This document shows positions 35,094 through 45,068 of a stretch of DNA of 64,000 bases, piece after piece. The notes beneath the pieces are model-generated. The model was not told the DNA's origin. It ran no database searches and was given only the letters and a program-made list of their open reading frames with translations. Position 1 is the stretch's first letter. The number at the start of each line of letters is the position of its first letter. Location of the stretch: NCBI GenBank assembly GCA_000336895.1, contig AOLX01000005.1:248443-312442 (forward strand), in the 5' to 3' direction. Position numbers and translations under genes: made by a program. The stretch is from Haloarcula argentinensis DSM 12282 (GTDB lineage: Archaea; Halobacteriota; Halobacteria; Halobacteriales; Haloarculaceae).

Positions 35094-36203
35094 TCAGTCG
35101 TCGCTGTCGGCAGCCGCCTCAGTGCCGGCGTCGCGGACCTGGGTTGCCTCACTCTCTACGTTGACGCCTTCCCAGTCGTGGTCCGTGTGGAACCCCTCGC
35201 GCTCCTTTGCACTCTGAGCGACACGGATGAACTCCGCCTTGTCGCGGGCCGCAGCGATTGTATGCCCGCCACAGTAGGAGAGCCCGGAACGGATGCCAGC
35301 ACAGAACTCCTCGGCCACAGCAGTGACCGAGCCTTTGTACGGGGTCAGTGCCTCGACGCCTTCGTCGGCGCTGACGTTGTTCTGCTTGTCATCACGGTCC
35401 TCGGCCGCAGCAGTAGTCGCCATCCCGCGTGATCGCTTGTATCGCGTACCATCGACTTCGACGACCGCCCCGGGGGCCTCCTCCGTGCCGGCAAAGAGGC
35501 TCCCAAGCATTACGGTATCTGCCCCAGCCATGAGGGCCTTCACCGCGTCACCGGACGTGCGAATCCCGCCATCCGCGCAGATAGTAACGTCCAGATCTTC
35601 GGCGGCCGTGGCACAGTCATCAACGGCGGTCAGCTGGGGGACGCCAGCACCCGCGACCTTCCGGGTGGTACAGTGGGACCCGGGTCCGATACCGACTTTG
35701 ACACAGTCGGCCCCAGCGGCGGCGAGGTCTTCGACGCCCGCGGGCGTCGCGACGTTGCCGGCGATGAGGTCGGTGTCGGGAAATTCTTTGGCGAGAGTTT
35801 CGACGGCATCGAGCGACCGGTCGAGGTGACCGTGGGCCACGTCGACGACAAGTGCATCAACACCGGCTGCAATCACGGCCGCGCTCCGTGCGACGTAGTC
35901 CTCGTTGATACCGACTGCTGCGCCGATCTGTTCGCCCGCTTCTTTCACCTGCTCGACCTGCTCGGCCTGTTCCTCGGGCGTCAGGAACCGGTGTAGTACC
36001 CCGAACCCGCCAGACCGTCCAAGCTCGATTGCCAGTTCCGCCTCCGTAACGGTGTCCATCGCAGCGGAGACGAGCGGCGTGTCCAGTTCGATGGTCGGCG
36101 TAAGCGACGTCGAGAGGTCGATGTCGCTCCGACTATCGACCGGTGATCGCTTCGGGACGAGCAGCACGTCCCCGTAACTCAGTCCAGTACGTAACTCGTT
36201 CAT
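35094..36203 (-). CDS. IMP dehydrogenase / GMP reductase family protein, without CBS domains
   Basis: A 369-aa TIM-barrel enzyme. Family signatures: [16 protein letters not shown] at the start, [22 protein letters not shown], and the catalytic loop [12 protein letters not shown] with Cys178. Residues about 72-100 pass directly from one half of the barrel to the other, so the two CBS domains of classical GuaB are absent. The flap region [15 protein letters not shown] is more IMPDH-like than GMP-reductase-like, while the Lys after CTTR recalls GMPR. The reaction, IMP to XMP or GMP to IMP, is therefore left open. Confidence 0.9.
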   Translation of the reverse strand: MNELRTGLSYGDVLLVPKRSPVDSRSDIDLSTSLTPTIELDTPLVSAAMDTVTEAELAIELGRSGGFGVLHRFLTPEEQAEQVEQVKEAGEQIGAAVGINEDYVARSAAVIAAGVDALVVDVAHGHLDRSLDAVETLAKEFPDTDLIAGNVATPAGVEDLAAAGADCVKVGIGPGSHCTTRKVAGAGVPQLTAVDDCATAAEDLDVTICADGGIRTSGDAVKALMAGADTVMLGSLFAGTEEAPGAVVEVDGTRYKRSRGMATTAAAEDRDDKQNNVSADEGVEALTPYKGSVTAVAEEFCAGIRSGLSYCGGHTIAAARDKAEFIRVAQSAKEREGFHTDHDWEGVNVESEATQVRDAGTEAAADSDD

Positions 36204-36304
36204 ACCCCGCTAATGGAACTCCTCCTAGCACAAAAGGATCTCGGATTAGAGATGACCCGCTCGTCCCGGCAACCACGACTTGTTTCGCATGGCTGGGCTG
36301 CCCT

Positions 36305-36360
36305 ATTTTTAGGGCTGGCTAAAAATCGAAGGGTATTTGTTATTTTAGGCTGGGCTAAAA
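36305..36360 (+). promoter_or_regulatory. Two palindromic metal-regulator-type sites
   Basis: Site 1, ATTTTTAG-GGCTGG-CTAAAAAT (36305-36326), is a perfect 8-base inverted repeat with six spacer bases. Site 2, TTTTAG-GCTGGG-CTAAAA (36343-36360), is a perfect 6-base one ending 3 nt before the ATG. They flank a TATA-like stretch (about 36332-36345). The TTAGG-type symmetry resembles operators of haloarchaeal DtxR/SirR-family iron regulators. Confidence 0.65.
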
Positions 36361-36363
36361 CTC

Positions 36364-37626
36364 ATGGCGGAGACTAATCAGGACAAAACGTGGTCGACGC
36401 GGAGAGAGTGCGTAAAGTACGGGACCGCGCTGCTGACCACTGGCTCGCTCGCAGGTTGTACTGGGCTTTCGAGTGGAGGTACCGAGTCCGATGAAACCCG
36501 GACACAAACTGACCGGTCCTATTCAGGGACGATGGCACCGGTGGGCAACCTCAGACTTGAGTCGAGTCCGGAGACCATCGTCGGCGGGTGGGGATTCGAG
36601 GAAGACATCCTGACTGCACTGGGGGAGGCCGACAAGCTCGTCGCCGCCGAGGGCAACCAGTTCTGGTTCACCGGCTTCTACGACCAGCTTCCCGGCGTAG
36701 ACGTCCCCGATCCCGAGTCGCTGGAGTTAGTCCGGACAGACGACTGGTCACTCAGAACCGAGGTTCTCTATGAACTCGACCCGGACCTGTTCGCTACTGA
36801 CCCGAACCGATTCATTTCGTACTACGGTGCTGACGGGGGCGATATCTCCGAAATCAACGATTCGATTGGGCCCTTCTTTGGGAACGCCAGCCGCCGCAAA
36901 CGCGGCGACGACTGGCCCACCTGGCCCGGTGGTGAGTCCTACGCCTACTACGATATCCCCGAATTCGTCAGCAGATACGGAGCACTGCTCGGAAAGTCCG
37001 AGACAGCCGCTGCTATCAACACCCTCTACGAGCAGGCGCTACAGGAGATGCGGTCGCGCGTTCCACCGGCGTCCGATCGTCCGAGCGTCGGATTGCTCAA
37101 CGCGCAAATAAACCCCGACAACGAGGGGTTCTTCCGTGCCTACAACCCCAGGACTGAGATCGACAAGGCATACGGGAAAAAACAGTACCGAGATCTCGGC
37201 ATTGTCGACGCGTTCGAGGGCGAGTACGATGGCCAGTCCGGGATCCAGGTCGACTACGAGGCACTGCTGGAGGTCGATCCTGACGTGCTCGTGTTCCACT
37301 TCGGCGTCAATTACCGCGACTGGAACGGCGAGGATGCGCTCCGAAAGACAGTCGAAGGGATGCGGGACAGTTCGCTGGGGCAGGAACTCACCGCCGTTCA
37401 GGAGGATCGACTATACGTCGGCGGGTCAGCCTATCAGGGTCCGATCATCAATCTCTTCCAGACGGAGATGCTCGGAAAGCAGCTCTATCCCAACGAATTC
37501 GGTGAGTGGCCGGGCGAGATCACCGCTGGCGAACTTCCAGAGATTCCCGAGGGCGAACAGCTGTTCGACCGCGAGGAACTCGCAGAGATCCTCACTAGAG
37601 CGAGCGAAGCTACTGGCTCACAGTAA
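36364..37626 (+). CDS. Iron/siderophore-type ABC substrate-binding lipoprotein
   Basis: A 420-aa periplasmic-binding-type protein. N terminus: twin-arginine-like TRRECVKYG, hydrophobic core and lipobox LAGCTG (Cys near residue 32). The mature domain has two TroA/FepB-like lobes (VGGWGFEEDILTALGEADKLVA; YGALLGKSETAAAINTLYEQ; LEVDPDVLVFHFGVNYRDW). The ligand is probably a ferric chelate. No permease or ATPase gene adjoins, so it is an orphan that must partner elsewhere. Two palindromes abut the start, indicating metal-responsive control. Confidence 0.87.
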   Translation: MAETNQDKTWSTRRECVKYGTALLTTGSLAGCTGLSSGGTESDETRTQTDRSYSGTMAPVGNLRLESSPETIVGGWGFEEDILTALGEADKLVAAEGNQFWFTGFYDQLPGVDVPDPESLELVRTDDWSLRTEVLYELDPDLFATDPNRFISYYGADGGDISEINDSIGPFFGNASRRKRGDDWPTWPGGESYAYYDIPEFVSRYGALLGKSETAAAINTLYEQALQEMRSRVPPASDRPSVGLLNAQINPDNEGFFRAYNPRTEIDKAYGKKQYRDLGIVDAFEGEYDGQSGIQVDYEALLEVDPDVLVFHFGVNYRDWNGEDALRKTVEGMRDSSLGQELTAVQEDRLYVGGSAYQGPIINLFQTEMLGKQLYPNEFGEWPGEITAGELPEIPEGEQLFDREELAEILTRASEATGSQ

Positions 37627-37692
37627 CAGCAGTTCCCTCAGAAGCATGGTTGGAAAAGGTAGGTGTTGCGCTCCTGTAGGAAAGCGGATGAC

Positions 37693-37821
37693 GGGTGGCG
37701 ATGGGCACCGTGTGTGCCACCCACTGCAGTCAGAGGCACGGATGGGTTCTGGACCCGAGACATGGGGTGGGGCGAGTAGGCGCAAAGTAGGAAAGGGCCC
37801 AAAGCGGGGACCAGAACCCAT
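37693..37821. repeat. Hairpin-forming non-coding unit 1
   Basis: Non-coding. A hairpin with 7-base arms GGGTGGC/GCCACCC (37693-37722) is followed by an 11-base perfect inverted repeat, ATGGGTTCTGG at 37742-37752 and CCAGAACCCAT at 37811-37821, enclosing 58 bases. The outer repeat and GCGGGGACCAGAACCC recur in unit 2 at 38262-38330. It could be a structured RNA or a small mobile repeat; no coding potential is seen. Confidence 0.5.
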
Positions 37822-38081
37822 ATGATCGTAATTCACCGTTCGACATATTTTTTGTGGTGACTCCTAGCATAGTGGTAATTTCAGTGCAGTCATCACCGGA
37901 ACGCACGGCTCCGCCAATCATCTAAAAGGATGGGACGTTGCTGTGGGGGTGGGAGAGATGGGGTGCAACGTACCATCGGAAGTCGTCGAAACCGACGACG
38001 GATTCCAGCCCGAAGCAATCGTGCGGGAGAATCCAGCGCGATTGGACAGGGCTCAGAACCCACCTAGCTCCGATAGGAGTG

Positions 38082-38089
38082 TATATAAA
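38082..38089 (+). promoter_or_regulatory. Isolated TATA box inside a non-coding region
   Basis: TATATAAA, preceded by a purine-rich BRE-like AGGAGTG. It would start transcription near 38112, ahead of hairpin unit 2. No protein start follows at the right distance, so an RNA product is possible. Confidence 0.35.
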
Positions 38090-38261
38090 GTGCTTGTGAT
38101 ATCCCCTCGCCGTCTGTTGGTTTTGTCGCAAGCCACTCGTTTCTCGCTAGCGTTAGTCCCATCTGCTCACGTTCGGAGTACACCCGGATTCGAACAGCAA
38201 GAGAATGGTGGGCAGCCGGGGGGTAGCGTCCGCACCATTTGGAGTCATCATCCACGACAAC

Positions 38262-38330
38262 GGGTTCCGGACCCGGACCGTTTGATGAACGTGATCGGAT
38301 TCAATAAGGGCGGTGCGGGGACCAGAACCC
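38262..38330. repeat. Hairpin-forming non-coding unit 2
   Basis: GGGTTCCGGACCCG near 38262 and GCGGGGACCAGAACCC at 38315-38330 flank a 51-base interior; the arms pair with one mismatch (8 of 9). The same right-hand 16 bases followed by TATGA-like sequence occur at 37804-37819. Both units share the outline but not the interior. Confidence 0.45.
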
Positions 38331-38637
38331 TATGAAGTAGAATGTACTTGGTGTAAGATAACAACTGTGACGTTTTATCTCATTTTATTCGCTCTGCGAT
38401 CACTGAGCTTCCGCAATCGCAGCATCGAGAGGTGGGCGATATCCCCACACAGCTATGGAGGGGCCATCACAACCACCGATAGCGACGGCGGTTGCTGGCT
38501 GTAGCGTTGCGGACGACCACGACACTGGCCTGTTAGCGGAGACCACGCGACGGAAACTACCACTGACCATGCGTCGTGAAGTATAGATAGGACCCGGCTG
38601 GTACCCCGTTGTTAGTCGGGCCGGCGTTCAGAATCAC

Positions 38638-38838
38638 TCACCGCCATCGACAAGCAAGTTCGTAAGCAACAGTAGTCGGCACTGTAATCGTAAGCACCAC
38701 GAATATGATTTCCTCGACTGTGGGACCCGATTGAGTGATTGCGCTGTAGAATACTAGTGCACCGGTGGCAAGGACACCAACGACAGTCGCGACGTACTCG
38801 GGGTGTATCCATCTCTGTTGGGAGGGACTGGAAACCAT
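38638..38838 (-). CDS. Small two-helix membrane protein
   Basis: A 66-aa product: MVSSPSQQRWIHPEYVATVVGVLATGALVFYSAITQSG in short, then a second hydrophobic helix (EEIIFVVLTITVPTTVAYEL) ending in CRWR. The two helices and acidic loop look like a real haloarchaeal small membrane protein. No family assigned. It lies just beyond the 3' end of the sensor kinase gene, in the same direction. Confidence 0.55.
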   Translation of the reverse strand: MVSSPSQQRWIHPEYVATVVGVLATGALVFYSAITQSGPTVEEIIFVVLTITVPTTVAYELACRWR

Positions 38839-38921
38839 ATGTGAATTGACCGTTGCATCTGTGCTAACTCCTGTGGTTTTCCGAGTTCTTTGTATTGAAC
38901 GGAGAGATTCGGAATAGTGGG

Positions 38922-40919
38922 TTATTCCACAGTTTCGAGACCCGTGATCTCGAATCGTGTCCCACCCATCGAACTCTCAGTTGCGCGAATGTCCCAGCCA
39001 TGAGCGTCAGCGACTCGTTTGACGATGTTGAGGCCCAAACCAGTCCCTGATTCGGAAGTCGAATAGCCAGCCTCGAACACCTTTTCGCGGTCCTCGGCGG
39101 GGATTCCAGGACCGTCGTCTTCGATGTAGAATCCGGGGGTGTCACCGAAGATACCGACGACGACAGTGACATCTAAACCAGCGTGATCGATCGTGTTCCT
39201 GAACAGATTTTCGAGCAGGTGCCGGAGTTGATCCGTATCAGCTTTGACCAGTGGCCGGGTATCGGCCTCGCAATCACAGTACAGTTCGGCCTCGTCTGCA
39301 GGGTCAGATACGAGCTTCCACGCGGCCTCAGCCGCTGCGTCGATCGCAACAGGCTCCAGCGACCCGATCTCCTGTTGCTCCCGCGCTAGCCAGAGAAGGT
39401 CCTCTACAATCCGTTCCATCCGATCAGTCGCTGTTTCGATCACAGCCAGATGATCACTCGAATGTTCGGCCTGGACAAGTTCCAGCCGACCCTGGATGAC
39501 GTTTAGCGGGTTCCGCAGGTCGTGGCTGACAGTAGCGGCAAACTGCTCTAGCTGTTCTTTTTGATCCTGCAGTTCCCGTTCACGTCTTGTACGTTCGGAT
39601 ATGTCCCGACCGGTGCCGACAAGCCCTATCAGGTTACCGTCCTGGTCGGTCAGGCGGTCAGCGGTGAACTCGTGGGGAGTGCGCTTCCCCTCCGCAGTGA
39701 GAAAATCCGCTTCGATTGTCGATTGCCCAGTTGTGAGCGCCTCCTCGATCGCCTCCGCGACTGCATCCTGTTCGTCTTCCGGAAAAAGACTGACCGCATC
39801 GAGATCTGCGATTTGTTCATCAGTGTATCCGGCCAGCCTTGCGAATTGTTCGTTACAGCGCTGAATGTTGCCTTCAGAATCGAGGACGTAGAATATGTCG
39901 GCAAGTGAATCGAGTGCCTGGTCGGTAAACGTCCGTTCTGCGCGCAGTTCGTCCCGGATTTTCAGCGAGTGTATAGCGTGCGAGATGCTGTTCCCGAGTT
40001 CGCCGAGTAATGCCTGTTCGCCCTCGGCAAAGGCAAATTGACGGGACGAATAGACGCACAGGAGACCGTACAGAGTGTTATTGTATTCGAGCGGAACCGC
40101 AGCAGTGCTTCGATAACCGCGATCGAGTGCTTCCTCTCGCCAGATCTCGAATCCCGGGTCGTCTTGAATATTCTGTACCGTAGCAATACGTCGTTCCCGG
40201 ACGGCCGTCCCCGCGGGACCCTGTCCTGTCCGGGAGTTATCTGCAGTGACGACAATAGTGTCGAGATACGCGTCCTCGACGCCGGCCCAGGTCTGTGGCT
40301 CGATTCGGTCTGTCTCGGAATCTCGCTCCCCTATCCAGGCGAACCGATAGGGCTCAGAGTCGCTAATGATCTCACAGACGCGAGTTTTGATTTCCGATAG
40401 CGAACTCGCTCGGATGAGCGCCTGATCGATGTTGCTGACGAGCGCACGAACCCGTTCCAGTTCAGCAGCGCGCTGATTGGTGCGGTACTGTTCGACGGCG
40501 TTTTCAATGCGATTTGCGAGGAGTTCGTATCGTTCTGTTCCGTGTCCTTTCCGGAGATAATCAGTTGCACCGGCGGCAATAGCGTCGCTTGCGACCGCTT
40601 CGCTCCCCTCACCGGTGAAAAGGATGAACGGGAGATCAGGGTACTCTTCACGGACAGCTTTGAGAAGCTCGATGCCGTCTTTTTCGGGCAACCGATAGTC
40701 GCTGACAATACAGTCAACGGAACGTTCATCAAGCCGGTCGAGCCCTTCAGCGGCACTCGCTGCAGTTACAACGTTGAGTTGGTCGGATTGCTGTGCAAGT
40801 ATTTCCGAGGCCACATCTAAAAAATCCGGTTCATCATCAATATGAAGCACAACAATATTCGGCAGCTCTGACACAATATCGAATGTACCTAACTTCGAGC
40901 GATAAAGTTGCCGACCCAA
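38922..40919 (-). CDS. Hybrid receiver-GAF-PAS histidine kinase
   Basis: A 665-aa sensor kinase. Residues 20-140 form a true receiver with phosphoacceptor Asp74 in CIVSDYRLPEKDG and a late Lys (TDYLRKG). Residues about 155-320 form a GAF domain, about 330-445 a PAS domain with PAC (TGRDISERTRRERE), and 455-520 HisKA with His466 in TVSHDLRNPLNV. HATPase_c (about 560-660) shows ENLFRNTIDHAG, DDGPGIP and GTGLGLNIV. There are no transmembrane segments: a cytosolic sensor. The separate partner response regulator is unknown. It is divergent from the next kinase across 185 bases. Confidence 0.93.
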   Translation of the reverse strand: MGRQLYRSKLGTFDIVSELPNIVVLHIDDEPDFLDVASEILAQQSDQLNVVTAASAAEGLDRLDERSVDCIVSDYRLPEKDGIELLKAVREEYPDLPFILFTGEGSEAVASDAIAAGATDYLRKGHGTERYELLANRIENAVEQYRTNQRAAELERVRALVSNIDQALIRASSLSEIKTRVCEIISDSEPYRFAWIGERDSETDRIEPQTWAGVEDAYLDTIVVTADNSRTGQGPAGTAVRERRIATVQNIQDDPGFEIWREEALDRGYRSTAAVPLEYNNTLYGLLCVYSSRQFAFAEGEQALLGELGNSISHAIHSLKIRDELRAERTFTDQALDSLADIFYVLDSEGNIQRCNEQFARLAGYTDEQIADLDAVSLFPEDEQDAVAEAIEEALTTGQSTIEADFLTAEGKRTPHEFTADRLTDQDGNLIGLVGTGRDISERTRRERELQDQKEQLEQFAATVSHDLRNPLNVIQGRLELVQAEHSSDHLAVIETATDRMERIVEDLLWLAREQQEIGSLEPVAIDAAAEAAWKLVSDPADEAELYCDCEADTRPLVKADTDQLRHLLENLFRNTIDHAGLDVTVVVGIFGDTPGFYIEDDGPGIPAEDREKVFEAGYSTSESGTGLGLNIVKRVADAHGWDIRATESSMGGTRFEITGLETVE

Positions 40920-41104
40920 GTATCAAATTATATACTTTGGTACTTGAATGACACCTCGTGTGATTTGCAGTAAATGTATGATGTAACGGATTGAACACCT
41001 AACCTCGGATTGATCGAGCAGCACAGAGCTAGCTGTCCCGGTAAAATATCATACATAAGAACTAGCACGGGTGATTCATAAAAGCTCGATGCATAGCTAT
41101 AGCA

Positions 41105-44100
41105 ATGGTCTATGCAGGTGCCAAGACTCCCGATTCCATCCGTGTTCTGTATGTAAACGACGATGGTGACTTTGCTGAGTTGGCGCAGACGAAACTCCTG
41201 AATATCTCAACTGTCTTTGACGTCACCACTGTCGGGAGTATAGAGGCTGCTCTCGACTTGCTTGTAACTTCGACTATCGATTGTGTAGTCACGTCGTACT
41301 CATTGCCGGACGGGACAGGAATTGATCTCCTAGATCGGCTACAAACTGAACAATACGAAGGACCGACAATACTATTTACTGGTCGGGGGAGCGAGCGAAT
41401 CGCGAGCGAAGCAACGCAGGCGGGTGTCTCCGATTACGTCCCGATCCATTCGGGCCAGAACAGTTTCGAGTTGCTCGCGAGTCGCATCCAGACGCTCACT
41501 GAGGCCGCTCGCAAACAAGCGGCCGCCGAGCGACTGTCCGACCGCTTCCAACGAACGCTGGAGCGGGCAACTGACGCGATTTATGCCGTCGATAGCGAAT
41601 GGCGCATCGAATATATAAACGAGAAGATGGCAACGCGCGTCGACCGCGAACCCGAAACTATCGTCGGGACGATCATCTGGGAAGAGTTCCCCTCGATAGT
41701 TGGAACGGAACTCGAAGAGAAATACCGAACCGCGATGGAGACCGGCGACCCGATGTCGTTCGAGCAGTACCTTGGCGAGCCGTTGGATTACTGGGTCGAA
41801 ATACGAGTCTTTCCCGACGATGACGGTCTGACCGTCTTTTCACGAGAAACCACGGCGGAGCGGGAACGGGAACTGGAGTTAGAACGCAGTGAAGCGATCC
41901 TCGAAAACATCCACGACGTTGTATTCGTTCTCGATGCTGACGGGACAATCGAGTTCGCGAATACCGCTTCGAGACGACTTGTTACCGGGGACGGATCGGC
42001 CAAGATAACGGGACAGCGGCTGGAAACGGTCGTGGGAGACCGGATATCCGATTGCGATGCGGACCGGTTCACAGCGGCGGTCGAATCGACGGTCGCTGAT
42101 ATCGAGACCGACGGTGGGGCGACAGGATTGTACGGCACGGACCTGCAACTCGATGTGACGACCGGTGGCGGCAAGCGGACGTTAGATGTCCGCGTCACAC
42201 CGTTCGGGAGCAACAACGGCCGACAGGTGCTCGTCGTTGCCCGTGACATCACCGAACAGAGCATGGCGAAACGACAGTTAGAGCAGGAGCGAGATGCGCT
42301 TCGTGACCTCCAGAGCGTCATGGCAAGGGGCGAGATCTCGGCCGAGGCGCGTCTCGAAGAATTGCTCGAACTTGGCTGTCGGACACTCGGGCTCGACATC
42401 GGAATCGTCTCACACGTTCAGGGCGACGATTACACGGTCACGGCAGCGCACGCACCGGACGCCGAAATCGAACCCGGAGATCAGTTCGACCTCGAATCGA
42501 CGTACTGCGCGGAGGTTGTCGGGACAGATGCGGTCTGCTCGTTCGCAGATGCTGTCACTGATGGCAAAGAAACCCACCCTGCGTATCGTGAGTTGGAGTT
42601 GGAATCGTATATCGGCGTGCCACTCATCGTCGATGGAGTCCGGTACGGGACGGTTAATTTTTCGAGTCCGACGACGCGAGTCGCGCCCTTCGGAGCGCTT
42701 GAGGAAACGTTCGTGAAGCTACTCTCGGAGCTTGTGAGCGCCGAAATATCCCGGATGCAGGACCAGACCGACCTCAAGCGCCAGGAGTTCCTGTTCGAGC
42801 GGGTGCAAGACATCGCAGATATCGGTGTGTGGGAGTATTTTCCATCGACGGACAGCCTCGACTGGTCTGACGGCGTCCGTCGGATTCACGGGGTTGACGA
42901 CGAACACGAGCCGTCACTCGATGACGCACTTGGTTTTTATCACCCTGACGACAGGGAAAAGATTGCGCAGGCAGTCGAGCAGACGATTGCGGACCGGGAA
43001 CCGTACGACATCGATCTCCGGATCGTTCGGACCGACGGCGACGTGCGCGACGTTCGGGCGTGGGGAGAACGCGTCGACGACCCACAGGACGATGAGCCCG
43101 TGCTTCGGGGGGTTTTTCAGGATATCACGGAGCGAAAAGCCCGGGAACGAGCGCACCAGGAACTTGCCGAAGAGTACGAGGCACTACTCAACAGTTCCGG
43201 TGACGCCATATTCATGCTCGACGTCGATACGGCTGGTAACGAGCCAGCGTTCGAGTTTGCTCGACTCAGCCCCGGCTACGAGTCACAGACCGGACTCACG
43301 ACTGACGAGGTTCGAGGGGAAACACCACGGGAAGTATTCGGTGACGACCGCGGTGCTGAGCTCGCAACGAACTACACTCGCTGTGTCGAACAGCGTGCGC
43401 CAATCTCGTATCGTGAGGAGTTAGACATCGCTGACGATGCACGGTTCTGGGATACGAGCCTCGCGCCAGTCATCCTCGAAGACGAAATCGTCCGGATCGT
43501 CGGCATCGCCCGCAACGTAACCGAACAGGTCGAGCGGGAACGCAAACTCGAAACGACGAACCAGCGACTCGAATCACTCATCGAGGCAACGCCACTCACC
43601 GTCATGGAAATCGACACGGACGGAGCAGTCATCCGCTGGAACGACGGGGCCGAGAATATGTTCGGCTGGTCACGAGAGGAGGTGCTCGGCGAGTTCAATC
43701 CGATGGTCCCGGACGAGCAGCAGGCTGAGTTCGAATCCCATCGACAGCGCGCACTGAACGGCGAGCCGATTCGCGGCAAGGAGATACGGCGGAAAACGAA
43801 AGGTGGTGAGGTACTGGATTTACTCCTGTCGGTTGCCCCCATCACTGCTCCGGATGGGGAGATAACGAGCATACTGGCCGTTCTGGAGGATATCACTGAA
43901 CAGAAGCAGTTAGAGTCGAAGCTCCGCTCACTGCAGGAAACAGCACAGCGGCTCAGTGGTGCACAGTCGAATGTCGAAATCGGCGACATCGCTGTCGAGG
44001 CTGCCGTCGATATTCTCGGGTTCGAGCTCACCGGTATCTGGGAGTATGCCGATCAAGCCGACAAGCTCGTCCCGCTGACGGCGAGTGCTGCCACGGGAGA

Positions 44101-45004
44101 ACTGCTCGGTGAACTCCCGCGGTTGGAGTCCGGAGAGGCGCTTGCGTGGGAGGCATTCGAAACGTCTGAGGTGCGTCAATACGACGACCTCCAGTCCGAA
44201 GTGACACTCGGCAAGGCCGACGCACAACTCAGGAGTGGCCTGTTCGTGCCTCTGGGCGAGTTTGGGCTGATCGGCGTCGGAACGACACAGGAACAAACGT
44301 TCTCTGAGACGGACGTGGACCTGTTCCAGATACTGGGTACGACTGTCGAGGCGGCATTCACACGGGCGAGCCGGGAAACCGAACTCCAGCGACAGAACGA
44401 GCGGCTCGATGAGTTTGCCAGTGTCGTGGCCCACGACCTCCGGAACCCGCTGTCCATCGCCATCGGGTTTCTCGACATCGTCGAAGAGACAGGCGACCTC
44501 AGTCACGTAGACCGGATCGAGGCGGCACATGACCGCATGGAGCGGTTGATCGACGACCTCCTTACGCTAGCGCGCGGTGAGACCACAGTTACGGATACGA
44601 AACAGGTCGACCTCAAGACCGTGACGACGGAAGCCTGGGGATACGTCGACACCGCTGAGGCAACGCTGACAGTTGCTGACACGGTCCAGACAGTGGCTGG
44701 TGACGCCGGCCGGTTGACGCAACTGTTCGAGAACCTCTTTAGAAACGCTATCGAACACGGTGGAGAAGATGTCACAGTAACCGTCGGGCAGCTAGACGGC
44801 CGTGACGGGTTCTACGTCGCGGACGACGGCGACGGAATTCCGCCGGGGAAGCGTGAGGAGGTACTGGAACACGGCGTGACATCTACCAAAGGGGGCACTG
44901 GCTTCGGACTCTCGATCGTGGCGGACATCGCCAAAGCGCACGGCTGGACCGTCCGTGTGACGGAGAGCACTGCTGGCGGAGCACGGTTCGAGTTCCACTA
45001 CTGA
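41105..45004 (+). CDS. Large multi-PAS/GAF histidine kinase with pseudo-receiver
   Basis: A 1,299-aa cytosolic sensor kinase. Residues about 11-125 are receiver-like (VLYVNDDGDFAEL), but the phosphoacceptor position is Ser64 (CVVTSYSLPDG), so it is probably not phosphorylated. It is followed by PAS at about 150-255 and 265-395, GAF at 405-555, PAS at 565-680, 690-815 and 825-935, and a second GAF at 945-1090. HisKA has His1110 in VVAHDLRNPLS; HATPase_c (about 1200-1299) has ENLFRNAIEHGG, DDGDGIPPG and GTGFGLSIV. The ligand is unknown. Confidence 0.92.
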   Translation: MVYAGAKTPDSIRVLYVNDDGDFAELAQTKLLNISTVFDVTTVGSIEAALDLLVTSTIDCVVTSYSLPDGTGIDLLDRLQTEQYEGPTILFTGRGSERIASEATQAGVSDYVPIHSGQNSFELLASRIQTLTEAARKQAAAERLSDRFQRTLERATDAIYAVDSEWRIEYINEKMATRVDREPETIVGTIIWEEFPSIVGTELEEKYRTAMETGDPMSFEQYLGEPLDYWVEIRVFPDDDGLTVFSRETTAERERELELERSEAILENIHDVVFVLDADGTIEFANTASRRLVTGDGSAKITGQRLETVVGDRISDCDADRFTAAVESTVADIETDGGATGLYGTDLQLDVTTGGGKRTLDVRVTPFGSNNGRQVLVVARDITEQSMAKRQLEQERDALRDLQSVMARGEISAEARLEELLELGCRTLGLDIGIVSHVQGDDYTVTAAHAPDAEIEPGDQFDLESTYCAEVVGTDAVCSFADAVTDGKETHPAYRELELESYIGVPLIVDGVRYGTVNFSSPTTRVAPFGALEETFVKLLSELVSAEISRMQDQTDLKRQEFLFERVQDIADIGVWEYFPSTDSLDWSDGVRRIHGVDDEHEPSLDDALGFYHPDDREKIAQAVEQTIADREPYDIDLRIVRTDGDVRDVRAWGERVDDPQDDEPVLRGVFQDITERKARERAHQELAEEYEALLNSSGDAIFMLDVDTAGNEPAFEFARLSPGYESQTGLTTDEVRGETPREVFGDDRGAELATNYTRCVEQRAPISYREELDIADDARFWDTSLAPVILEDEIVRIVGIARNVTEQVERERKLETTNQRLESLIEATPLTVMEIDTDGAVIRWNDGAENMFGWSREEVLGEFNPMVPDEQQAEFESHRQRALNGEPIRGKEIRRKTKGGEVLDLLLSVAPITAPDGEITSILAVLEDITEQKQLESKLRSLQETAQRLSGAQSNVEIGDIAVEAAVDILGFELTGIWEYADQADKLVPLTASAATGELLGELPRLESGEALAWEAFETSEVRQYDDLQSEVTLGKADAQLRSGLFVPLGEFGLIGVGTTQEQTFSETDVDLFQILGTTVEAAFTRASRETELQRQNERLDEFASVVAHDLRNPLSIAIGFLDIVEETGDLSHVDRIEAAHDRMERLIDDLLTLARGETTVTDTKQVDLKTVTTEAWGYVDTAEATLTVADTVQTVAGDAGRLTQLFENLFRNAIEHGGEDVTVTVGQLDGRDGFYVADDGDGIPPGKREEVLEHGVTSTKGGTGFGLSIVADIAKAHGWTVRVTESTAGGARFEFHY

Positions 45005-45068
45005 GGGAAGCAGTGGTCGCGGTTTCTCGGCACCGACAGTGACAGTGCTGGAACCGACAGAACCAGTG

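Noticed and set aside
38181..38201. tRNA-like CGGATTCGAAC stretch
   Set aside because: Resembles a T-arm in reverse complement, but no acceptor, D or anticodon arms could be fitted around it on either strand.
37943..38335. 130-codon frame across the hairpin region
   Set aside because: It passes through both the TATA box and hairpin unit 2, has no acidic bias and no recognisable domain; the repeat reading is preferred.
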